Origin: Talinum fruticosum
Taxonomy: Eukaryota; Streptophyta; Magnoliopsida; Caryophyllales; Talinaceae
Direction: 5' to 3'
NCBI GenBank assembly: GCA_021018815.1
Contig: JAITYX010000011.1
Span: 7,454,501 to 7,518,500 of the forward strand
Length of the DNA stretch: 64,000 nucleotides
Shown: positions 47,477-57,536 of the stretch, in pieces
How the letters are laid out: each line of letters begins with the position of its first letter
How positions within the stretch are numbered: position 1 is the stretch's first letter
The notes under the pieces: model-generated
What the model saw: the letters and a program-made list of their open reading frames with translations, nothing else
What the model was told of the DNA's origin: nothing
The model's database searches: none
Translations under genes and position numbers: made by a program

Positions 47477-47860
47477 ACTCACGCACTTTCGAACTTTCGG
47501 GAATCGAAAGGTCGCGCAAAGACCCATTCCGTCATGGGCACTCACGCACTTTCGAACTTTCGGGAATCGAAGGTCGCGCAAAGACCCATTCCGTCATGGG
47601 CACTCACGCACTTTCGAACTTTCAGGAATCGAAAGGTCGCGCAAAGACCCATTCCGTCATGGGCACTCACGCACTTTCGAACTTTCGGGAATCGAAAGGT
47701 CGCGCAAGACCCATTCCGTCATGGGCACTCACGCACTTTCGAACTTTCGGGAATCGAAAGGTCGCGCAAAGACCCATTCCGTCATGGGCACTCATGCACT
47801 TTCAAACTTTCGGGAATCGAAAGGTCGCGCAAAGACCCATTCCGTCATGGGCACTTATAC
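47477..47860. repeat. 63-bp minisatellite, about six units
   Basis: Units read GCACTCACGCACTTTCGAAC, then TTTCGGGAATCGAAAGGTCG, then CGCAAAGACCCATTCCGTCA; one has lost a base. Diverged flanking half-units occur at about 47385-47475 and 47855-47935, so the array grew inside an older duplication. Because 63 is divisible by three, it is open in several frames without coding a recognisable protein. Confidence 0.85.
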
Positions 47861-48167
47861 TCCTAACCGAAAGTTAGGAGGTCACGCTCCCCGTGGGATG
47901 TCTCCTAGCGAGATATCCATATTCAAGCACTCTCAAGCCTCCGAGAGATGAAAGGTTGCTCAGCGAATTACTCTCTAAGTCCAAGGGGCTATGAAAAAAC
48001 CATTCTTCACAAAAGAACGTCAACGACAAGACGAAAGCGAAGAAGAGCATAGTTAACAAAGCGAACTTCATTCATTCATTCATTCATTACAACAAGAGCG
48101 CGCAACGCACTATTACAAGGAAAGGAAAGCGTCTAAAGATAAAGACACTACGCTACAATACCACGAT

Positions 48168-48820
48168 TCATGATACTACGCTACAGCTTATGTCACCCCG
48201 ACGAAAGGACAAAGCAACGACCGCTACCTCACTTCTCCTTCGGAAGACTCCTCTTCTTCTCAGCCGGGAGGTTCCTCCTCTTCTCCGATGGAAGGTTCCT
48301 CCTCTCCTCCGCCGGGAGGTCCCTCTTCTTCTCCGCCGGAAGCTCCCTCGTCTTCTCCACCGGAAGATCCCCTCCTTCTCCGCCGGGAGGATCCTTCCCT
48401 TCTCCTTAGGCAAGTCCCGCCGGCCATGGTAAAGAGAAGTGAGAGGGCCACCCATCGACTCTTCACTCTCCAAGGGAGGATCGGATGACGAGCCGGCACC
48501 AAGAGCGGCTCCATCTTTGTTGGCAGAGTTCGCCAAAAATAAAGGCTCGCCGGTTGACGCTCGATGATGCGATCGTAATTGCACTCCACCCAAGCCTCAA
48601 GAATACCCCACTCGGAGCGGAGCGCAGCCTGAAGTAACTTGAGACCCTCGGCACGATCGTCGATCAAATCCATCTTCACAGCGTCATCGATGAGGAGTCG
48701 GTAGAACATCTCCAAGACAAAGGACGGCCGACAATACTCGATCGCTGCCTCCTCGGCCTCCGCTCGGTTGAAGCCGGGGCACAACTTCTCGTACCCAATA
48801 GGAAGCTCTCCGCGAGTCAT
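48168..48820 (-). CDS. Antisense ORF 2 of the Tat-type element, acidic glycine-rich tail
   Basis: An open minus-strand frame begins MTRGELPIGYEKLCPGF at 48820. The first 120 or so residues look like a folded helical domain (EAAIEYCRPSFVLEMFYRLL, AEGLKLLQAALRSEWGILEA), followed by a tail of repeated GGEEEG/GGEDEG units coded by about 24-bp repeats; the frame stays open to 48260. It lies just inside the 3' LTR on the opposite strand. I know no function. Tat-lineage elements are known to carry extra, sometimes antisense, ORFs between integrase and 3' LTR. It may once have been continuous with antisense ORF 1. Confidence 0.5.
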
Positions 48821-48988
48821 TGTTTCGAATCAAAAGAGAGGAGAGAAATGAAGAAGTGAAGATGGACAATCCTTCTCAAGGCTCACCCCTATTTATAAGA
48901 ACTTGGGGTCATAAAGGCATCTCGGGATGGGCTCCACATTCCACCTACCCACCTAGAGAGGCGTGCAGGCCGAACGTGAGGGGCTAAA

Positions 48989-49604
48989 TGATTCGGGTAT
49001 TTCCGGATGGTTCCAGCTCAACCGACACGTCATCGACCGACCGGGCCCAATCGGTTGGATAAGGGTGGAATCGGCCCAAGGCGATCCTTAATGGGCCGAC
49101 TAAAGCCCCAAAGCCCACTAGGGCTAAGGTTTCCCTAACATATGGTAAAAGTACCGTTTTACCCCTTTCAAACCTCCTATAAATACTCATCTTTGACACA
49201 TTCCAAGGGAGGGCTTTATGCTCACTTGAGAAGAAATCGGATCTTTGGGATAATCACTTAAGCTTCCTAAAAGCTCTCAACATTCACCCACATTCATCCA
49301 AGTTCATCGGTGTTCATCCACATTCATCCCGAGAATCTTCCTTATTTGGAAAACCTCTCGATTCCCAAGGAACCCCCACGCACATCGAGGAAGATCTCCT
49401 CGATCTATTCAACTTGGATCGGATACTAACTTGAGCGTCGGAGGGCGTTCCCGGGACCCACCACCCGGGCTTCGCCTTTTGCAGGTTCGGACGGTCATCA
49501 CTCGGCTTCGGATCGCTCGTGCCACGTCCTCGGAACCATAGCAGTAAATCCTTCCTCTCTCCGAATCATCATCCACCTCATCAACTCGTATTTCTCCGGA
49601 AACA
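48989..49604 (+). repeat. 3' LTR of the Tat-type element
   Basis: It starts TGATTCGGGTATTTCC after the purine tract GTGAGGGGCTAAA and ends GGAAACA at 49604. By eye there are about five substitutions and three one-base indels against the 5' LTR. Confidence 0.85.
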
Positions 49605-49689
49605 ATATATATATGTATGTATGTATATATATATATGTATGTATGTATATATATATATGTATGTATGTATATATATATATGTATGTATG

Positions 49690-49728
<39 letters not shown>

Positions 49729-49735
49729 CCCATAT
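49605..49735. repeat. AT, GTAT and AC microsatellite, right side of the gypsy insertion
   Basis: The alternating (AT)n and GTATGTAT blocks continue those at 36618-36779 and end in a short (AC)n run. Confidence 0.9.
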
Positions 49736-49869
49736 TTATATAAAAAATATGGGTTTGTCTAAAAACTCATCCAAATTTCAACTCAAAAAATAGGAAAATC
49801 TAACTCTTTGGTGAATACTTTTTTTTTTTTTGGCTGATTTCTCTCTTAGAAAAGAAAAAATTAACACCC

Positions 49870-50070
49870 CTTGATTGATTATTGTGCGGTTCCCCTAGTC
49901 GGGGTTGGAGGGAGAGTGAGAGAGAGATATCAATTGATTATTGTGTAGCTGCCCCTTTCCTCTTAATTGGGGCTATAGAGAGAGTGACAGAGAGAGTATT
50001 TGATTATTGTGTAGCCGCCTCCCTCTTAATTGGGGCTGGAGGGAGAGAGAGAGAGACATAGCCAGGTTGA
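49870..50070. repeat. Three imperfect tandem copies of about 65 bp
   Basis: Each copy has TTGATTATTGTG(T/C)(A/G)G, then a CCCCT/CCTC stretch, then TTGGGGCT or CGGGGTTGG and a GAGAGAGAG tail. Confidence 0.65.
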
Positions 50071-50198
50071 GTAGTTTTGACCGAGTCAATTCGGTTCAAT
50101 GTTCAAGTAGGCCAACTTGTTCGGATCGGATCTATGCCCGATTCCCATTGAATCGATCGAACCGTCCGATCCGGTTCTCTTAACATAGCTAGTAATTT

Positions 50199-51069
50199 GG
50201 TAAATTTGTTCACTTTACTTATTCTAGAATATCTTTCTTTATATATTTATTTTTTTATTATGTACACATTCTAATATCTAATGCCTTTCTAGATTCAAGA
50301 GCGGGAGTTTCATTGATTATTAGGAAGAATCTACAACTGTAGTAGTGAATGAGAGATATGGGATGTGGTGCCAACTCAATTGGTCCCCGGATCTTTCCGC
50401 CTTTAAACTGTTCACAAAATTCAATTTTGCCTTCCAATTGTTTTTTTCATTCAAGCGTGTCACTAAAACTTTTAAAAAATTCAAAATTGCCCTTGGACCC
50501 AACAGGAATCAATTATAGCTTGTTTTGAAGTAAATTTTAATTTATTTTTAGCTAGTAAAATGGTTTGGACAGGTTTAAAAAAGAAAAATAAAAGTCCTCA
50601 TATATTCCCTCCAATCCATCGTTTTTCTTCTAAATCCCTTTCACTTCATCCCAAGTCAATCATTATTATCATCGTGTGTGTGTGTGTGTGTGTGAAGTTC
50701 TTGCTTTTTCGATTAAAACCCTAATTTTCGGGCGGTGATCATTGAAGAAGAAGGACTAAGCATCTGCGAAAATTACAAGTTTTAAAAAGAGGAGGCGTGC
50801 TGAGTTTTGTTGATCATCGGATATATATTGTGTCAAAAATGGTGAAATGTGGGATTTTGTGTCAAGAATCATAGTAAACAGAGAAATTAAATATAAATTG
50901 TTGTATTTTTTTTTATAAATCGTGCAATGAAAACTTTATGTTTATTCAAAATTTAGTGCTTGTTGTGACATTGCCCTAATTCTCTATTTTTCTAAAAGTT
51001 TTCTGTTGAATAAAGATTAGGTTTTTATTTATTGAATTTTGATTTTATTGTAATTTATGTCCATATGTT
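50199..51069. other. No gene recognised
   Basis: AT-rich sequence with one (GT)n run at 50674-50694. The part from about 50690 could be the leader of the MULE gene that follows. No Mutator-type terminal repeat was identified. Confidence 0.4.
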
Positions 51070-54000
51070 TGGAGATAAGGTTGTGCTGCTATCAATCATG
51101 GTGGGAAATTTAAGCAAGGGTCATACCTAGTATATTGGGAAGGGGGATGTTATGTTTATGATGATGTGGACCCCGATTATCGAAGTGTGGATGACATAAA
51201 GGAAATGATTATGAAGTTAGGGTACTTAGAGGACATAATTAGAACTGTATTACTTCATTCTATATAAAAAAGTGCTAGAGAGTTTAGTAGCTATCGAGAA
51301 AGATGAGCAAATTCATGATATACTTGGTATCACCAAACAACATAATTATATTGAGTTGTATGTTAAACTATTCGTTGTAGTTTCTACGGCTCACAAATAA
51401 AGGTGACATCGAGTGAGTACACGGGGTTTCAAACTACAAGGAGTAGGGTTTCAAGTATCGAGCCTAATTTGAGCGACTCAAGTTAGGCCAAATCGAATAT
51501 GTGGCAAAATTAAATAATGAACACTAAATTAAGAAAATTAAAAAGGTGGCTCGATTGTGATTTCACCAATTAATAATCTACTTATCCAAGATGAGACCTT
51601 AACCTGTCTAACTTAAGCTAGCAAATTGAGATGGTTACTTCCATCGGAAAAATCTCACCCACGCCCACTTTCATGGGTCATGAGCCTATTTTCATGGGGT
51701 TAGCCCAAATAGACTATAAGGTTAATAACCCTCGGACCTAACTCGGGTTCAAGTTATTTTCATGCCAAAATCTCGGTTATTCAACTCTCCTACACCAGCA
51801 AATCTATCTCACCTTTCGAGTGTAAGTCATTCGCCCAAAAATATAGATGAAAGCCCTTTCAAACATTTCATCGAACACTTGGTAGGCATGAGTGAGAACC
51901 CATATTTGCAAGCATAAATTAGGTTGGCTAAGCCTAATACATGACTAATTAGCCACCAAAGGGCTAATCATAATACAAACCAACAAAAGTACTCACTAAA
52001 CATGAGAAATTACAGGCCAAAGTCTAAACTAGCAACATAAAAAAACAAACATGAAGAGGAGAGAGAAAACTAAACTAACTTGCAAAAACCAAGTAAATAA
52101 ACATAAATCATTAACAAGAATTAAACATTTAAACAAACATTAATTAAACAAACATTAGTCCGACAAAATTAACAAGAAATAAACAAGAAATAAAGAGAAG
52201 GGAAGAAGAAAGATTAACCATTTGTTCTTCAAAACTCCATGGTTCACAATTCTTAACCCAAATCTACACTAATCAAACCTAATTAATCTCCCTAATGAAA
52301 TTTTATTTTAACTAATTAAAAAACTAATCTAACTCATAAACCCTAAGTAAGGGCTCTCTCCAAAAGGCTTTCGTCTAAAATCTTAGCCAAAATGCCCTTA
52401 AATAGGCATAAAAACAACCGAAAAAGCATCCCGGGGCCTTGTCACTTGACATGGCCGTGTCAAGTTGACACGGGCCATGACACAACCTTGTCAAGTGACA
52501 CGGGAAAGAACGTGTCTGAATCTGGAAGAAAAAGCGTGAAAAGCCCGAAAAAATGGCCACCACGAGACCATGGGACCTCTCATAGGTTGTACCATGGCCG
52601 TAGGCCGGGCCATGGGGCTTTTAAATGGTCTCTTTTCCCTTTGACATTTGTTGGGCGACATCGGGATTGGTCCGGGGTGATTTTGGTGGCTCGTAATCGC
52701 TTTGAAGGGTCTTCGAGAGGTTCGTCTTGGGTCCCGAAATGCCACAAATGCTTGAACCTTGAGTGTGGTGATTCCAAAACTCACTTCAAACTTCCAAAAC
52801 TCTTGTGGAGGGTTCACACGTACTTGCGAGATGGTCCAATATGGCTACGACAATTTAAGTATGGATCTTTGAAGGTTGATTTGCCGAATTTATCATCGTT
52901 TTTGCTCTACTCTCTACAAGTTATCGGGTTTATCTTATTTCCTACAAAAGTAAATAAAACAAATAAAATTCCTAAAATTATAATCTTTATGAGATAAAAA
53001 CAAGTGTTAGAGGGCTTATAAAATACGTTGTTTACGCTCCGGATATGAACATAATAATTTAGTTGAGAATAATCGACAAAATAGAGGTAAAGAAGTTATT
53101 GAAGATGAGGGTGATTTTATAAAGGGTGATGGAACTACCCTTTTTGATGACTTAGAAAGTATATCTCGACGATGATAATTGGGTCAATTATTATGACAAA
53201 GATGGTAAAGAATATATTCAGGTAAAGGAAAAAAAGAATAAATTGAGGGAAGTTGTTTTCAAGAATATGCAATTAATATATGATAACAATGATAATGCAA
53301 ATATAATCGAACTAGAACAAGACTCGGATTATGTAGAGAGTCCTTCGTCCGAGTCAAGTGATGAAAATGAAGGTTTCATGAAGAAAAAGAAAAATAAGAG
53401 GATGAAGTACCCTAGATATAAAGAGAGGGAAATACTTAAAGATTATGAGATAGAGGTTGGGATGTATTTTGTTCATAAGAAGGAATTCAAGAAAGTTGTA
53501 TTTGATTATAAGATATTTATAGGATACAATTTGAGGGTGGGGAAGAGTTATAAGTGTTAGTTGAACTACTATTACTCAACAAAGAATTGTGAGTGATATG
53601 TTCATTGCTCTTACAATGGGACAACTAATATTCCATTTGGTGTATGGGGTGGGTAGGGGGTAAGCAGAGCAAGATGAACATTGCTTGGCTTGCTAGTAAG
53701 TACATAGAAACTTTTAGGGTTATGCTTACTTCAAGGTGAGGGCTTTCGAAGAGTTGGTTTGAAGGAAAGAAATTACAATCCCTTATAGTCTATGTGCTTG
53801 AAGGCTACGAATTTGGCATTGATAGTCATTATTGGAGACTACAAAGAACAATTTGGACTATTAAGGGATTATGCATTTGATGTGCTCAATCGTAACAGTG
53901 GGTCAATAGTCAAGTTTGCAACAACTAAAACTCATGAGGGATATATTTTCAAATCATTGTACATGTGTGTGGGAAGCATGAAGGGAGGTTTCTTGGCGGG

Positions 54001-55480
54001 ATGCATATAGATGTTGTTCATTGATCCATATTTCATTAAAAGACCATGGAATGGTCAAGTGTTTATGGTTGTATGGAGTGATGCATATAATAAGATGTAC
54101 CATGCAGCTTGGGGTGTATCTCAGGTGAAGAATGGTGATAATTGGTCATGTTACCAAGTTCTTAATCCAATACCTGCATATGGGTGACAAGGATGGTTGG
54201 GTTATCATCTCTATTCAACAAAAGGTTAGATTATTGCACATTAGTTGAATTATTTAAAATTTTAATTTGTGTAAAATGTATTGCTAACATTGTTTTGTTA
54301 ATAAGGTTTTATCGATGCTATATCAAATTTTTTGTCAAATGTGAGCATAGACTTTGTATAAGGCATGTCTATGCTAATTTGAGGAATACTTGGAAAGCAT
54401 TGGTGTATAGGGATGTTTGAGTCTTGCTAAGAGCACAAATAAGATGCATTTCAATAAGTTTAAGAAGTAAATCCATGAGTTAGACCTTGCTACAACCATT
54501 TAGAGAAATAGGATCCTACACATTTTTACAGTAGTTTCTTATCCACTATAATGAAATGTGATTTTGTGGACAATAGCATGACATAAATCTTCAATGGAAG
54601 TATTGTTAAAGCTAAATACAAACCAATCCAGACAATTCTTGATTGCATTTAAAATTTTGTGATGGATAGGATTGCCAAAAGGCAAAAGCAGGTTGCTTCT
54701 TGACATCAACCAATATTCCCTAGGATCATCACTAAGCTGCAAACTAAGAAAGATCATTATAGATTTTGGCATGCAATGAGGGTTGGAAATCATATATATA
54801 AATAACCATGGGACATAAGAGTTTATTGTTAACATGAATAAAAAGTTTGTTCATGCAAACATTGGTAGCTAAGTGGCATCCCTTGGCCATGCTATATTTG
54901 CGATGAGGATTGAGAGGTTAGATTCAGTTAATTATATTAATGACTGTTACAAAATTGAGTTGTTGAGGAAGGCATATCTACACATTCTCATGCCTTTTAA
55001 TGGTAAGGACATCCGGGAAAAGTGAAGTAGGGAGCCAACCATTGCCCTAAAGTTGAAATACAAAAAGAAATTGAATCAATTGTGGAAAAAGAGGCGCAAA
55101 GAAGGAGAGAAAATGAGTGGTAGCAAAGTGTCTAATATAGGAGGTTTAGTGCGCTGATTAATTTGTGGTAAAAAGGGCGTAACTGTTTGACATGCCCTAA
55201 GAAGGTGACTAAACAGATTTCCTATTAAATTTACTTATAATGTTATTTATATTGTTGCTTAAAAACTAATCTTCAATGACATGGCATATACAGATCCTCC
55301 TCTACATGCCAAAGGAAGAGACACAAGGGGGCATCTAAATGCAAAAGTGTAAGGACAATTAAAGCATCTATTCCATCACAATCATATAAGGAATCTCCAC
55401 CTTCAAGAAGTTTCGTCATTACCAATGGTAGATCAAGAGCTAAACTACAGGTATGGTTGTGTATTTTAATGAATCTCAAG
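51070..55480 (+). pseudogene. MuDR-like MULE transposase, decayed and interrupted
   Basis: 51075-51375 codes the N-terminal region (GWE-type start, then HNYIELYVKLFV just before the break). It resumes at about 53045 with an acidic linker (EQDSDYVESPSSESSDENEG). The Mutator DNA-binding domain is near 53440-53560 (YEIEVGMYFVHKKEFKKVVF). The MULE core comes in pieces: IFKSLYMCVGSMKGGFLAGC near 53945, KDGWVI near 54190, EHRLCIRHVYANLRNTWKAL near 54343 and, in another frame, a stretch at 54540-54700. The SWIM-like SGIPWPC lies near 54875, then DCYKIELLRKAYLHILMPF near 54943 and a zinc-knuckle remnant near 55155-55195. Many stops and frameshifts. A foldback-family monomer splits it at 51376-53045. 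Confidence 0.7.
51376..53045 (+). mobile_element. Monomer member of the foldback family, inserted in the MULE gene
   Basis: The part from about 51590 to 53040 matches the loop and right arm of the element at 10381-12891 in the same order, ending with AAACAAGTGTTAGAGGGC and TTTACGCTCC as that one does with TTTATACTCC. Its first 210 bp (TGTAGTTTCTACGGCTCAC onward) are absent from the palindromic copy. There are no inverted arms here. MULE coding sequence lies on both sides. No target duplication was recognised. The open frame at 52392-52997 has no family match. Confidence 0.65.
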
Positions 55481-57536
55481 GTCATCTAATGCTTGTCACT
55501 TATCCAATTAACTTATGTTGATCCAGTGCGAAGATCATCTGTCCCTTTTGCACATGCTTTCTCTCAACCAACTCCTGTCAATAATTCATTTTTTGGGTAT
55601 ATGTCTAAAGGGATTTCGGGGTTTATTGGATGAAAAAAGTGATCATTTGTAACGAACTTTTATGATATGTCAAATTCAGTTTCTTATATTCCTCTCAATG
55701 CTTGTTAATTTTAGTTTTGCGATGCTCATTTCATGACTTATACACACACACACACACACTTAATAACAACATAACACAAATTATAACCATAATGACATTA
55801 CATAAATAAAACTTAGCATCCTATTCCATCAACATATATTACAACTAGAGAAATCGTTCATTGCATTTGGAAATGTACATCACCCATCCCCGATTACATA
55901 TGTATCTCCCCCAAAATGTCGACACCTACTCCTAAATACCAACACCTCCTCGGTTAGGCTATTGGGAACAACTTAATTATTGTATTTATATTTATTTGAA
56001 TTTTGTTAATAATGAAATATGTTAATGAGAAAATAAAAAAATTATTAAAAAATAAACCTATTACTATGGTTCTCCCAAAGGATTATAGTAAAAGGCTTGG
56101 TAAACCTGACCTTTTATTATGTTATTTTTTTAAATAATTTTTTTAAATAGATTTTTCATTAATATTTTTAGTTAGTTTAGGGACAAATTTAGGAACAAAT
56201 ATGTTAATGAAAAAATAAAAAAATTTGTTAAAAAACCAACATACTACTACGGTTCTCCGACATAATTATAGTAATAGGCTTGGTGTACCCAGACCTCTTA
56301 CTATGAGAGAACCGTTGTAATTTGCCTTGTCAAACTTGACCTATTACTAGTAAAAAGTCCGGTTTGACCAAGTTTTTTCTCGTAGTTATTTGTGAGAATT
56401 GTTGTAATAGGTTCATTTTTTAATATTTTATTAACATATTCAATTAGTCTAGGGACAAACTTATTCTTCTTTGTCATGCTTGTCAAATTAAGACATTTCT
56501 TCCCATATTTACATCGCCTCTCACAATATAAAAAACGAGGAGAAGAACGACATGAATGTAGTAACTTTTGAGGGAGGAAGGATCTGAAAAATTCCAACAA
56601 GGGAGGAAACATATGTGTTTTTCTATTTTGAAGTCAAGTTTGGTATTTGCTTATACATATAAAAAGGCGAAATGCCGGAAAAATAATTGGCGTTAGAGTA
56701 TAAGCTTATTCCCGGGCCTTCGTCCAACCATCTATTGACATATGGCAAGTACCGGATACTCCTGGTACATATAAGATAAAAAACCATTATAAATAATTGA
56801 ATAAGCAAAAATTTCTCTTGAAGTTTTTTTTTAAAAAAATAAGCTTAAACCATACAAATCAACCAAAACGCTAAGGGTTTGACCTAAAGAACTTTATTTA
56901 GGTTTGAAAATATTCAATGCCCTATGTTTCTTAGGTAGATTTGGATTGGATTATTAAATTAGATAAAGTTTTTACAAGTCCTGCTGTTCATCTTTAACGC
57001 TCCAATTCATTTCTTGTTTTTGTTGGAAACTTCTCCATACTTTGCATCGAAGTAACTCGATTTCATAAGGAAATAAGACACCTGTTGGATCTACTCATAG
57101 CTCAAGACCAAAAATTTGTTCCCATAGTAGTACCTACTTTGTCCAATCAATTGTTTGCAAAAGACACAGGAGATCACTATTTCTTCGAGTGTTCAAGTTA
57201 TATGAACATCTTGTATTTCATTCCTACTTTGCCTAAAATATGTCTAGAATCTCATTTATAAATCTCAATTACATACTTTGTTGAAATCTATTACTCGAGC
57301 TTAATTATCGAAGGCAAGTAAGAATATTTGAACTCCGTGCACTATTTAGAGTTGGTTTGAAACAAAGATGAATCCATCTCCATCAATTGTTTGTATTAAT
57401 TGATGCATGGAACCTAGATGGAATAAAGTTAATCATGTTCGGATAATCTACTAAGCTTGTTGAGTCAAAAAAGATGAAATCGACTTAATGCTATTATAAG
57501 GACCAATATGAGTTTGTTTAGAAATGGTTAACTCGT
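55481..57536. other. AT-rich stretch with a small inverted/direct repeat, no gene
   Basis: There is an (AC)n run at 55741-55760. Two copies, 186 bp apart, of a segment with TACTAYGGTTCTCC and ATTATAGTAAWAGGCTTGGT lie at about 56050 and 56236. Inverted arms with ATATGTTAATGARAAAATA lie at about 55997-56065 and 56385-56450, which suggests a small foldback element. Nothing coding is recognised up to 57536. Confidence 0.4.

Larger units (their letters stand above)
36780..49604 (+). mobile_element. Ty3/gypsy retrotransposon of Tat type, 12.8 kb, near-complete but mutated
   Basis: Two LTRs of about 616 bp (36780-37395 and 48989-49604), beginning TGATTCGGGTATTTCC and ending CCGGAAACA (the left copy has G for the last A), differ at only a handful of bases and short indels. 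The primer site TTTGGCGCCGTC follows the left LTR; a purine-rich GTGAGGGGCTAAA precedes the right one. Order: gag, protease, RT, RNase H, second (archaeal-like) RNase H, integrase, then 5.7 kb with antisense ORFs and minisatellites. The second RNase H and the long 3' region mark the Tat lineage. ATATA flanks both sides, but in a repeat this is weak evidence for a duplication. Confidence 0.85.

Noticed and set aside
47412..47951. Frame of 179 codons over the 63-bp array, and a CRISPR-like appearance
   Set aside because: Repeats are contiguous with no unique spacers, the genome is a plant, and several frames are open only because the period is a multiple of three.
52392..52997. Plus-strand frame of 201 codons in the foldback-family monomer
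   Set aside because: It is not conserved in frame in the copy at 10381-12891 and has no recognisable domain.
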